This document shows, piece after piece, positions 1 through 7,349 of a stretch of DNA of 64,000 nt. The DNA is from Microtetraspora glauca. GTDB taxonomy: Bacteria > Actinomycetota > Actinomycetes > Streptosporangiales > Streptosporangiaceae. Where the stretch lies: assembly GCA_001570385.1 (NCBI GenBank), contig BBYL01000021.1, positions 186,001-250,000 on the forward strand. Reading direction: 5' to 3'. Positions within the stretch are counted from its first letter, which is position 1. Every line of letters begins with the position of its first letter. Made by a program: the position numbers and the translations under genes. Under the pieces are notes generated by a model. The model ran no database searches. It was not told the origin of the DNA and saw only the letters and a program-made list of their open reading frames with translations.

Positions 1-931
1 CCGGTCGGTGCGCGACGAAGCGCAGGGTCCGCGCGATCCCGATCATCTTCGTCCCGGGGACCAGCGGGTGGACGCCGTCGATCGAGGAGTGCGGATAGCC
101 GAGCTTGCGCAGTTGCGCGCTGATCGTCGCCACGGCGGCCGACGAGAGCTTGTCGCGCAGTTCGTGGGTCAGGACGAACGGTGCCGGCACGGTGACACCT
201 GCTGTCTCGGCGTCGCCCCACGCCTCGATGCGCTGCAGGTCGTCGACATGGGGCTTCGCGCCGTACTCGGCGAACGGCGTCGTCCCCTCGACCACCCTGG
301 TGACCAGACGGCCGGTGCTGGGCGCACCGGGGGCGGTCGGCGCGTCGACCTCGACCTCCACCACGTCGCCCGGGACCGCGACGGAGGAGCCGGCCGGCGT
401 ACCGGTCAGGATGACGTCGCCGGGCTCAAGGGTGATCAGTTGGGACAGGTCGGCCACGAGCGTCCCGAACGGGAAGACCAGATCCGCAGTCGTGTCGTCC
501 TGCCTGAGTGCGCCGTTGACCCAGGTACGGACGCGCAGGGCCGTGGGGTCGACCGACGCTGCCGGGATCACCTCGGGGCCCAGCGGGGTGAACCCGTCTC
601 CCCCCTTGTTGCGAAGGTTCGCCCCCTTGTCGACATGGCGGAGGTCGTAGACGCCCCAGTCGTTGGCGGCGGTGATCCCCGAGATCGACGCCCACCCCTC
701 CTCGGGAGTGACCCGCCGCACCCGGGTGCCCACGATCAACGCGACCTCACCCTCGTACGCCAGGAGCTCCGTGCCGGCCGGACGCTCGATGACGTCGCCG
801 CTCGCGGCCATCGACGAGATCGGCTTGAGGAAGAACGACGGGTACGCCGGGGTTCGCCCGCGCTGCGCGATGCGGGACGGGTAGTTCAGGTGCAGGGCGA
901 TGATCTTGCCGGGCCGTTCGATCGTGCTCAC
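1..931 (-). CDS. FAH-family hydrolase/isomerase fused to an RraA-like domain (partial at window edge)
   Basis: Reading leftward from GTG at 931, about 240 residues have the fumarylacetoacetate-hydrolase fold signature: a KP..S stretch, YEGEVALIVG (E..E metal ligands), ITAANDWGVYDLR, and near the domain end LEPGDVILTGTPAGSS. HpaG-type FAH enzymes isomerise or decarboxylate ring-cleavage products of homoprotocatechuate-like acids. From about residue 250 the frame continues without a stop into an RraA-like start (LSSAAVATISAQLRKLGY, then IDGVHPLVPGTKMIGIARTL). RraA-fold proteins include 4-hydroxy-4-methyl-2-oxoglutarate aldolases. The gene runs off the window, so the RraA active site is not visible. 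GTG overlaps the upstream aldolase stop (GTGA), so it is the third gene of an operon. The FAH call is firm; the fusion is read directly; substrate is inferred. Confidence 0.88.
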   Translation of the reverse strand, partial: MSTIERPGKIIALHLNYPSRIAQRGRTPAYPSFFLKPISSMAASGDVIERPAGTELLAYEGEVALIVGTRVRRVTPEEGWASISGITAANDWGVYDLRHVDKGANLRNKGGDGFTPLGPEVIPAASVDPTALRVRTWVNGALRQDDTTADLVFPFGTLVADLSQLITLEPGDVILTGTPAGSSVAVPGDVVEVEVDAPTAPGAPSTGRLVTRVVEGTTPFAEYGAKPHVDDLQRIEAWGDAETAGVTVPAPFVLTHELRDKLSSAAVATISAQLRKLGYPHSSIDGVHPLVPGTKMIGIARTLRFVAHRP

Positions 932-1710
932 GAGGTCTCCCCGATGAACTCGGCGGCGAGCCTCTCGCTCCCGCGGGCGAGCAGTTGGACGTCGGCGCCG
1001 ACGAGGATGAAGTCGGCGCCGGCGGTGAGGTACCGCTGGGCGAGCGCCGGCGCGAAGGCGTTGAGGCCGACCTTGACGCTCGCCGCTGCGGCGACCCGGA
1101 GGCAGTGCTCGACCGCGGCCACCACCTCGGGATGGTCCTGCTCGCCGAGCACCCCCATCGAGGCCGCCAGGTCGGAGGGTCCGATGAAGACGCCGTCGAC
1201 TCCGGGCGTGGAGACGATCGCTTCGACGTTCCCGACCGCCTCGGCGGACTCGATCTGGAGATAGAGCGAAACGGTCTCGCGTGCGGTGCGCAGATAGTCG
1301 GGGATCCGGTTCCAGCGAGAGCCGCGCGCCAACGCGCTGCCCACTCCCCGAATGCCGCGCGGCGGGTACTCGACCGCGCTCACCATCGCCGCAGCCTGTT
1401 CCGCGGTGTCGACCATCGGGATCAGTAGGTTCTGCACGCCCAGGTCGAGGTACTGCTTGATGACGACGGGGTCGCCGACCGGCGGGCGCACGAGCGGGGT
1501 CACGGGGTAACCGTGGACGGCCTGCAGCTGGGCGAGAAGGGACTCCAGGCCGTTGGGGCTGTGCTCGGCGTCGACCAGCAGCCAGTCGAGCCCGCTACCG
1601 GCGCAGATCTCGGCGACCAGCGGACTGCCGCTGCATACCCACATGCCGATCAGTGGTCGGCGGGCCGCGGCGAGCGCCTCGCGGAAGGTCGGATCTACTC
1701 GAAGCGACAC
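928..1710 (-). CDS. HpcH/HpaI-type class II 2-oxo-acid aldolase
   Basis: The 260-residue product matches the HpcH/HpaI family, which cleaves 4-hydroxy-2-oxo acids (such as 4-hydroxy-2-oxoheptanedioate) into pyruvate and an aldehyde using a divalent metal. Visible family positions are catalytic His50 (DAEHSPN), Arg75 (PLVRPP), and metal ligands Glu154 (LQIES) and Asp180 (GPSDLA). GTG at 1710 was chosen because a strong GGGGG ribosome site lies just upstream and the family N-terminus (FREAL..RRPLIGMW) follows; a start farther upstream would only add unrelated residues. It overlaps the hydratase gene by 16 bases and the FAH gene by 4, so the three are one transcript. The exact hydroxy-oxo-acid substrate cannot be told from sequence. 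Confidence 0.9.
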   Translation of the reverse strand: MSLRVDPTFREALAAARRPLIGMWVCSGSPLVAEICAGSGLDWLLVDAEHSPNGLESLLAQLQAVHGYPVTPLVRPPVGDPVVIKQYLDLGVQNLLIPMVDTAEQAAAMVSAVEYPPRGIRGVGSALARGSRWNRIPDYLRTARETVSLYLQIESAEAVGNVEAIVSTPGVDGVFIGPSDLAASMGVLGEQDHPEVVAAVEHCLRVAAAASVKVGLNAFAPALAQRYLTAGADFILVGADVQLLARGSERLAAEFIGETS

Positions 1711-2480
1711 GTGATCGCCCCCAGGTCGCCGTAATCCGCGTGGACGGTGTCGCCGCGCTCCACCCACATCGGACGCGTGAACGAACCGGCCAGGATGATC
1801 TCACCGGCCTCAAGCGTGGTCCCGTGCTGAGCGAGCTTGTTGGCGAGCCAGGCCACACCCGTGGCGGGGTGGTTGAGCACGCCCGCGGCGACCCCGGTCT
1901 CCTCGATGGTCTGGTTCTTGTAGAGCAGGGCGCTCACCCAGCGCAGGTCGACCGCGTCGACCGCGACAGGGCGCCCGCCGACGACCATCGCGCCCATCGC
2001 CGCGTTGTCGCTGATCGTGTCGACGATGGTCCGGCCCCGCAGCTCGATGTGGGAGTTGAGAATCTCCAAGGCGGGGACGACATACTTGGTGGCGTCGAGC
2101 ACGTCGAACAAAGTGCAGGCCGGACCGGTGAGCGGCTTGTCCAGCACGAAGGCCAGCTCGACCTCGACGCGCACGTTGGAGTAGTTGTCGAACGGCACCA
2201 CGGAACCGTTCTCGAAGACCATGTCATCGAAGATCACCCCATAGTCGGGCTCGGTGATCCCGATGGCGGCCTGCATCACCTTGGAGGTCAAGCCGATCTT
2301 GTGGCCGACGATCGTGCGGCCCGCCTCGACCCGGCGTCTCGCCCAGAGCGCCTGGACGGCGTAGGAGTCCTCGATCTCCATCCCGGGGTTGCGGGCGGAC
2401 AGGAGCGGCACCACGCTCCGCTCGCGGTCGGCGGCGAGCAGCTCATCGGCGATCTGCTCGATCTGTTCTTGCTGAAGCAC
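1695..2480 (-). CDS. 2-oxopent-4-enoate / 2-oxohept-4-ene-1,7-dioate hydratase family protein
   Basis: A 261-residue protein of the MhpD/HpaH family, which adds water to the 2-hydroxydienoate made after meta-cleavage and supplies the 4-hydroxy-2-oxo acid to the aldolase encoded next. Family motifs in order are GHKIGLTSKVMQ, EPDYGVIFDDM, VEVELAFVLDKPL (acidic metal ligands), VPALEILNSHI, and a C-terminal ANKLAQHGTTLEAGEIILAGSF. Length is normal for the family. It is the first gene of the leftward operon (hydratase, aldolase, FAH-RraA), a classical lower meta-pathway set. HpaH versus MhpD specificity is unresolved; the co-encoded HpaI and FAH partners favour an HpaH-like dioate pathway. Confidence 0.9.
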   Translation of the reverse strand: MLQQEQIEQIADELLAADRERSVVPLLSARNPGMEIEDSYAVQALWARRRVEAGRTIVGHKIGLTSKVMQAAIGITEPDYGVIFDDMVFENGSVVPFDNYSNVRVEVELAFVLDKPLTGPACTLFDVLDATKYVVPALEILNSHIELRGRTIVDTISDNAAMGAMVVGGRPVAVDAVDLRWVSALLYKNQTIEETGVAAGVLNHPATGVAWLANKLAQHGTTLEAGEIILAGSFTRPMWVERGDTVHADYGDLGAITCRFE

Positions 2481-2530
2481 CGTTACGCTCCGTGATAATT
2501 GGATCTGATTGCATACATTGCGTGATTCGC
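2481..2530 (-). promoter_or_regulatory. Short AT-rich promoter region of the hydratase operon
   Basis: Fifty bases separate the NRAMP stop from the hydratase start, and both genes read leftward. The stretch is distinctly AT-rich compared with its surroundings (TGATAATTGG, TTGCATACATTGCG) and CGTGAT occurs twice. It most likely carries the operon promoter and a regulator site. No clear -35/-10 pair or strong dyad was seen. Confidence 0.35.
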
Positions 2531-3784
2531 CTATGTGACGACCATGAGGATCAGGACGACGTTCAGCACTGCGATGGCCACGCAGACCGCCGTACCTACA
2601 ACACGTAGAGCGGGGTTGTTGGCGAAGTCCCCCATGAGGCGACGCCGGCTCGTGTACCAGACGAGCGGCACAAGCACGAACGGGATTCCTACCGAGAGCA
2701 CCACCTGAGTGAGGACGAGGGCCCAGGTCGGATCGACGCCGAGCCCAAGCACGATCAGAGCAGGGACAAGGGTCGCGAGCCGTCGCACGAGGAGGGGCAC
2801 CCGGACGTGGAGAAGGCCGTCCATGACCGCCGCTCCCGCATGGCTTCCCACGGAGGTGGACGCCAACCCGGAGGCAAGCAGACCGACTCCGAAGATGAGA
2901 CCCGGGACGACTCCGAGATGAGCGGTAATGGCGCGCGCAGCCCCCTGGATCGTGTCGACACCAGCCGCGCCCGGCAGAGCCGCTGCCGCGAGCAGCAGCA
3001 TGGCGACATTGACGCCGCCGGCGACGACGAGAGCGGCCACGACGTCGAAGCCCGTGACCGTCAGCAGTCGCCTCGTACGTCGCGGATCGTCGCGGAAGCC
3101 ATGACGATCGCGCACCAGGCCCGAGTGGAGGTAAACCGCATGTGGCATGACGGTCGCGCCGATCATCCCGGCGGCCAGTAGTACCGTAGGCGCCCCATCC
3201 AGACGGGGGACCAGGCCGCCGGCCGCACTGGACCAGTTCACGGGGCTCACCAACAAGCCGCCGGCGAATCCGATTGTGATCACCGCGAGCAGGCCGATGA
3301 TGAGCATCTCGAAAGTCCGCTGGCCACGCCGGGAGTGGAATTCGAGCAAGACCATCGAGAGCACGCCGACGAGGATGCCGCCCACCAGAAGGGGCAAACC
3401 CAGCAGAATCTCAAGGGCGATCGCACCACCGATCACCTCCGCGAGATCAGTGGCAACCATGGTGACTTCGGCCTGCGCCCAATAGAGCAGACGCGCCGGT
3501 CGTGGCAGGCGGTCGCCAAGAATCTCGGGGAGCGTGCGCCCCGTGACCAGTCCCAGCTTCGCGGACAGATACTGGACGAGGACCGCCATCGCGTTCGCGA
3601 GGACGAGGACCCACACCAGCAGATAGCCGTACTCCGCCCCGGCAGACAGGTTCGCGGCGACGTTACCGGGATCGACATACGCGATCGCGGCGACGAAGGC
3701 AGGGCCAAGCAGCCGCAGCAGCTGACGCTCTGGCCGAGGGGTGACGGGAGTTCGGATGTCGGCGATCAAGGGCTCGGCAGTCAT
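2531..3784 (-). CDS. mntH: NRAMP-family divalent metal (Mn/Fe) transporter
   Basis: The 417-residue polytopic membrane protein has NRAMP hallmarks: the helix-1 motif DPGN (AYVDPGNVAANL), which supplies metal ligands, helix-6 MPHAVYLHSGLV, and about eleven hydrophobic segments. Family members import Mn(II) or Fe(II) with protons. ATG at 3784 (MTAEPLIADIR) was chosen; longer readings add a compositionally odd arginine-rich tail not found in NRAMP proteins. The ATG shares one base with the stop of the small upstream gene (TGATG), implying translational coupling. It sits between two aromatic-degradation operons with no obvious functional link, apart from iron supply to a Rieske oxygenase, which is speculation. 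Confidence 0.9.
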   Translation of the reverse strand: MTAEPLIADIRTPVTPRPERQLLRLLGPAFVAAIAYVDPGNVAANLSAGAEYGYLLVWVLVLANAMAVLVQYLSAKLGLVTGRTLPEILGDRLPRPARLLYWAQAEVTMVATDLAEVIGGAIALEILLGLPLLVGGILVGVLSMVLLEFHSRRGQRTFEMLIIGLLAVITIGFAGGLLVSPVNWSSAAGGLVPRLDGAPTVLLAAGMIGATVMPHAVYLHSGLVRDRHGFRDDPRRTRRLLTVTGFDVVAALVVAGGVNVAMLLLAAAALPGAAGVDTIQGAARAITAHLGVVPGLIFGVGLLASGLASTSVGSHAGAAVMDGLLHVRVPLLVRRLATLVPALIVLGLGVDPTWALVLTQVVLSVGIPFVLVPLVWYTSRRRLMGDFANNPALRVVGTAVCVAIAVLNVVLILMVVT

Positions 3785-4026
3785 CACGTGAGCTCTGTCA
3801 CGGCCGGCCGGGCAAAGATCCGTTCGTCCGCCGCCGGCGGACCGACGCTCGCGGTCAGGTCGGCGGCGCAATCGCCGGGATCCGCCGCCGTGAGATAGGC
3901 GCCCGCGCTCTCGCCGGTCATGCGCGGCGTGCGCGTAACTTCGCGGGCCGCCACGCGTCCTGTACCGGCATCGGCACGCAGCCGGTCCGCGAGTGTCCAA
4001 CCCGCTGCCGTTGTGCCGTGGGCCAC
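3784..4026 (-). CDS. Small hypothetical protein translationally coupled to mntH
   Basis: An 80-residue reading frame whose stop (TGA) shares a base with the mntH ATG. GTG at 4026 is preferred because a strong GGGGGAGGT ribosome site sits 7 bases before it; ATG at 4044 is possible but would place that site inside the gene. I do not recognise the sequence; it has one cysteine, no membrane segment and several Ala/Thr-rich stretches. Third codon positions are mostly G or C, in line with real coding. It could be a small accessory or regulatory peptide for the transporter, or simply the ribosome-loading ORF for mntH. Confidence 0.5.
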   Translation of the reverse strand: MAHGTTAAGWTLADRLRADAGTGRVAAREVTRTPRMTGESAGAYLTAADPGDCAADLTASVGPPAADERIFARPAVTELT

Positions 4027-4124
4027 GCGTGCTACCTCCCCCATGCCAGTTGGCGCGGCGCAGGCCGCAGCCGCTGCGATCGATCGTCAGGAAACGTATA
4101 CGATCCGGCATCAGAATGGAACCC

Positions 4125-4140
4125 ATTAAACCTATTCAAT
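4125..4140. promoter_or_regulatory. Imperfect dyad (ATTAAAC...CAAT) upstream of the mntH unit
   Basis: The 16-base element ATTAAACCTATTCAAT has imperfect symmetry (ATT.AA....TT.AAT) and lies in an AT-rich island about 100 bases before the small gene plus mntH. A similar element starting with the same ATTAAAC is present at 4382-4397 before the divergent oxygenase operon. A nearby perfect octamer dyad CGTATACG is at 4095-4102. These are candidate operators; the regulator is not identified. Confidence 0.35.
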
Positions 4141-4381
4141 ACATCCAATACCCCCTACACCACCCGCCGGTGACGGGAAGGCGTCCTCCATCGGCTCGAT
4201 GGGCGGCGAGACGGCCCGTCCCCGGGTGACGACGCCGCGAGGACGAGGAGGACGGCATGCCGGGAGCAGGGCGAGCCGACCTCGACTCGGGAGCCGGCGC
4301 TGGAAGTCGCCCGACTTCAAGCGGCTCTTCGGGCGGTCGCGCGCACGAGGCGTCTCCCCCGGGGTCACATGATTCGGACCT

Positions 4382-4397
4382 ATTAAACATGTCTAAT
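4382..4397. promoter_or_regulatory. Near-perfect palindromic operator before the Rieske oxygenase operon
   Basis: ATTAAACATGTCTAAT is a 16-base dyad with one mismatched base pair out of eight, centred on CATG. It stands out in GC-rich surroundings and lies about 70 bases before the leader ORF of the oxygenase operon. Size and spacing fit a winged-helix dimer such as the FCD-GntR protein encoded at 7316-8032, but that pairing is inferred. Confidence 0.45.
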
Positions 4398-4465
4398 ATG
4401 CACTACTGTGGCCGCTGCCACGTCACCATGTGGGGGGTGCCGCTGCCTTGAACTGGAAGGTCAGG

Positions 4466-4582
4466 ATGAATCAAAGTGCCATCGAAGCGCCCGGCGGGTT
4501 CTCCGCTGTCGGACCCGAGACGAGCGTGATGGGGCCGCCCGCCGATCTCCATGGGCTCTTCGTTCGTGAGCCGCTTCGATGA
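4466..4582 (+). CDS. 38-residue leader ORF coupled to the oxygenase reductase gene
   Basis: ATG at 4466, preceded five bases earlier by GGAAGG, opens a 38-codon frame beginning MNQSAIEAPGGF and ending REPLR. Its TGA overlaps the ATG of the reductase gene (ATGA at 4579-4582). The reductase itself lacks a convincing ribosome site, so ribosomes finishing this ORF would be expected to re-initiate there. The peptide matches nothing I know and has no run of regulatory codons, so attenuation is not indicated. It could also be a chance frame, but position and Shine-Dalgarno site argue for translation. Confidence 0.5.
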   Translation: MNQSAIEAPGGFSAVGPETSVMGPPADLHGLFVREPLR

Positions 4583-5571
4583 CGGTGACGCAGTTCGACC
4601 CATCGCTTGAGACCGGTGCGAAAGCGCAGACGTACCTCGCACTACGTGTCGTCACGCTGCACTGGGAAGCGGCAGGAATCGTGTCCGTCATACTCGGCTC
4701 GGACGACGGCGCGGCTCTTCCGGCGTGGACGCCGGGCGCTCACGTCGACGTCGAACTGGCGCCGACCCTGGTCCGGCAGTACTCCCTCAGCGGTGATCCT
4801 GCTGACAGTTCGTCCTACCGGATCACCGTTGCTCTCGAGCGGGCCGGCCGCGGTGGGTCGAAGCACGTCCACGAGCGGCTTCGGGTCGGCGAGATCCTGA
4901 AGGTGAGTGCGCCACGCAGCACGTTTCCCTTCGTCGACGCCCCGCGCTATGTCTTCCTCGCTGGTGGCATCGGCATCACTCCATTCCTCCCGATGACGCG
5001 GCGTGCCACTGCCGAGGGGAGGCCGTGGGATCTGTATCTCGCCGTCCGTTCACGCCACGCCATCCCGTTGCGTGACGAACTCGGCGACGGCAGCGGCACC
5101 GGGACCGTTCATGTGTTCGCCTCGGACGAGGGGAAGCGCCTCAACCTGCGCGATGCCGTCGCGCGAGCGCACCCGTCGGCGGCCATCTACTGCTGCGGTC
5201 CCGAGCGGATGCTGGTCGAGGTGGAGCAGCACGCCCGCGACCTCGGGCGCGAGGTCAGAGTGGAGCGCTTCCAGGCCAAGCCGTTGAGTGAGCCGTTGCG
5301 CCAAGGGACCTTCGTGGTGCGTTGCGGGCGCTCGCAGCAGTCGGTCACGGTCGAACCCGACCAGAGCATTCTCGACGCCCTGGCGAGTGCCGGCGTCGAT
5401 GTCCCGTCTTCTTGTCGCGAAGGCGTCTGTGGGACCTGTGAGTTGGCCGTGCTCAACGGCGCGGTCGACCACCGTGACTCGATCCTCACCGACGCGGAGA
5501 AGCAAGCAAACGAAACGATGATGGTCTGCGTCTCGCGGGCCTTGACCGAGGAGTTGGAACTCGATGTCTGA
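4579..5571 (+). CDS. Rieske-oxygenase reductase, VanB/phthalate dioxygenase reductase type
   Basis: A 330-residue one-protein electron carrier passing electrons from NAD(P)H to the oxygenase encoded next. An N-terminal flavin domain has RQYSLSG (66-72). The nucleotide domain has GGIGITP (129-135) and CCGPERM (205-211). The C-terminal plant-type [2Fe-2S] domain has Cys279, Cys284, Cys287 and Cys317 (CREGVCGTC ... C). This order (flavin, NAD, ferredoxin) is that of class IA reductases such as vanillate demethylase VanB. The stop overlaps the oxygenase start by eight bases. All cofactor residues are present, so it should be active. Confidence 0.93.
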   Translation: MTVTQFDPSLETGAKAQTYLALRVVTLHWEAAGIVSVILGSDDGAALPAWTPGAHVDVELAPTLVRQYSLSGDPADSSSYRITVALERAGRGGSKHVHERLRVGEILKVSAPRSTFPFVDAPRYVFLAGGIGITPFLPMTRRATAEGRPWDLYLAVRSRHAIPLRDELGDGSGTGTVHVFASDEGKRLNLRDAVARAHPSAAIYCCGPERMLVEVEQHARDLGREVRVERFQAKPLSEPLRQGTFVVRCGRSQQSVTVEPDQSILDALASAGVDVPSSCREGVCGTCELAVLNGAVDHRDSILTDAEKQANETMMVCVSRALTEELELDV

Positions 5572-6802
5572 CACGACGACAACCCACGCCACCGAAGCCG
5601 CACTCGACACGGGAACCGCCTACGGGCTGAAGCTCGGCGCGCCGCTGAACGAGCTCGCCCAGGTCGGCCCCGGCACGCCGTACGGGGAGGTGATGCGCCG
5701 GTACTGGCATCCGATCTCGAAGGTCGAGAAGGTTACTACCACCCCGCGCCGCGTCAAGGTCCTGGGCGAGGAGCTCATCCTCTTCCGCACCGGCCGTGGC
5801 GAGCCCGCCCTACTGCATCCGCGATGCATCCACCGCGGCGCCTCGCTCTACTACGGAGGGGTGGAAGAGGATGGCATCCGCTGCTGCTACCACGGCTGGG
5901 TCTTCGATCCGACGGGCCACTGCTTGGAGCAGCCATGCGAGCCCGACCGCGGCCAGCACCGCGACAAGGTCCGTCAACCCTGGTACCCGGTGCAGGAGCG
6001 CTACGGACTGGTGTGGGCCTACATGGGGCCTGCGGACAAGAAGCCCGTCCTGCCCCGGTACGACGTCTTCGAGACCATCCCCGAGGGGCAGCATCTCATC
6101 GTCAACGACGCCGGTGTCGGCGGTGGTGGGCCGGAGGTGCTGGACTTCAACTGGCTGCAGCACTGGGAGAACGTGATGGACCCCTTCCACGTGCCGATCC
6201 TGCACGCGCGGTTCAGCGGCGAGCAGTTCACCCCGGAGATGGCCGTGATACCTGAGGTCACGTTCGAGTACACACCAGTCGGGGTCCGCTCGACACAGAT
6301 CAGAAAGCTCGACGACAAGCGGGCGCTACGCCGGCGAACCGAGGTGATGTTCCCCAACCTCCGTGTCGTGCCCAGCCCCCGGCTCACGCCGGGCCAGACC
6401 AACCTGATCGGGTGGGTCGTGCCCGAGGACGACACCACCTTCCGCATCTTCACCCTCGCGCTCCACGAGGACCCCGACTTCCTGGTCAAGCTGCGCTCCA
6501 CCTTCGGCGGCAAGCCGTGGGCCGAACTCAACGAGGAGGAGCACCGGCGCATGCCCGGTGACTACGAGGCGCAGAAGAGCCAGGGACCGATCTCCCTGCA
6601 CTCCGAGGACCACCTCACCACCACTGACCAGGGCGTGGCGATGCTGCGCCGGATGATGGCCAAGCAGGTCCGTGCCGTCGCCGCCGGCAATGACCCGGTC
6701 GGCGTGATCCGCGACCCTGCCGACGAGGTCGTCAGCATCACCGGCGGCAACTTCTTCCTCACGCACGAAGAAGCGCTGGCGGAGGGACTCGTGGATGCCT
6801 AG
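5564..6802 (+). CDS. Rieske non-heme iron oxygenase, catalytic (alpha) subunit
   Basis: The 412-residue protein has the N-terminal Rieske centre Cys88-x-His90 (CIHRG) with Cys107-x2-His110 (CCYHGW). The catalytic mononuclear iron site follows in ENVMDPFHVPILH (Asp206, His209, His214). Such enzymes insert oxygen into an aromatic ring or demethylate aryl ethers with electrons from the partner reductase. No beta subunit is encoded, which with the VanB-type reductase fits the homomeric demethylase/phenoxybenzoate type rather than the alpha3beta3 type. Substrate is unknown; the lower meta-pathway genes across the mntH locus suggest an aromatic acid. Confidence 0.93.
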   Translation: MSDTTTTHATEAALDTGTAYGLKLGAPLNELAQVGPGTPYGEVMRRYWHPISKVEKVTTTPRRVKVLGEELILFRTGRGEPALLHPRCIHRGASLYYGGVEEDGIRCCYHGWVFDPTGHCLEQPCEPDRGQHRDKVRQPWYPVQERYGLVWAYMGPADKKPVLPRYDVFETIPEGQHLIVNDAGVGGGGPEVLDFNWLQHWENVMDPFHVPILHARFSGEQFTPEMAVIPEVTFEYTPVGVRSTQIRKLDDKRALRRRTEVMFPNLRVVPSPRLTPGQTNLIGWVVPEDDTTFRIFTLALHEDPDFLVKLRSTFGGKPWAELNEEEHRRMPGDYEAQKSQGPISLHSEDHLTTTDQGVAMLRRMMAKQVRAVAAGNDPVGVIRDPADEVVSITGGNFFLTHEEALAEGLVDA

Positions 6803-7349
6803 CTCTGTCGCGCTCTTGGCCAAGTACACGCCGGCGGCTGTCACTTCCGGGACACCGCTGGCCGTGCTCGGCGTCGAGGGCGTCGTCGTCCTCGATGGCG
6901 AGGCGCACGTCCCGGCTCGGCTCGAGCATCTCTCGGCACGAGGAAAGTGGGTGCGCGACCTCCAGATACCCGATGGCACCCGCGAGGCCGTCGCCCACCT
7001 CGCACAGCGATACAGCATCGTCTGGGCTTCCGAGTGGGGACCGAACGCTCACCTCGCACTGGCCGACATTCTCGACCTCCCCGCCACCCCGTGGCCCTAC
7101 CTGCCGTTGCAGTTCAACAAGCTCGCCGCTATCCGGCAGTACGCCGGCGGTCGCCCCTGGGTGTGGATCGATGACCCAGTCGTCGACCTGGACCCGCTGC
7201 CCGACGATCCAGGCGGTGTCGTCGTCCGGGTCGACCCCTCCAAGGGCCTGGTGGGCCTCGACCTATCCGCGATCGACGAGGCAGTCTTCCACGCGGCGTT
7301 TCGAAGAGCGTCTTCTCACGGAGCCTCGACGACGCAGAAGTCGTCGTAG
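6795..7349 (+). CDS. HAD-like protein with degenerate catalytic motif, in the oxygenase operon
   Basis: The 184-residue protein resembles a group of actinobacterial HAD-like proteins: a beta strand with the motif-I position, IVWASEWGPNAH in the middle, and WVWIDDPV near residue 125. In the motif-I position, where active HADs have DxDG, this sequence reads GVEGVVVL, so the nucleophilic Asp is replaced by Gly and the second Asp by Glu. A phosphatase activity is therefore unlikely; a binding or structural role is possible. Its ATG overlaps the oxygenase stop by eight bases, and its end overlaps the convergent GntR gene by 34 bases. Family assignment is moderate. Confidence 0.6.
   Translation: MPSSVALLAKYTPAAVTSGTPLAVLGVEGVVVLDGEAHVPARLEHLSARGKWVRDLQIPDGTREAVAHLAQRYSIVWASEWGPNAHLALADILDLPATPWPYLPLQFNKLAAIRQYAGGRPWVWIDDPVVDLDPLPDDPGGVVVRVDPSKGLVGLDLSAIDEAVFHAAFRRASSHGASTTQKSS

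Noticed and set aside
8..1264. Long rightward open frame opposite the FAH and aldolase genes
   Set aside because: It is antisense to two genes with intact family motifs; arginine/aspartate-rich composition is a typical high-GC shadow.
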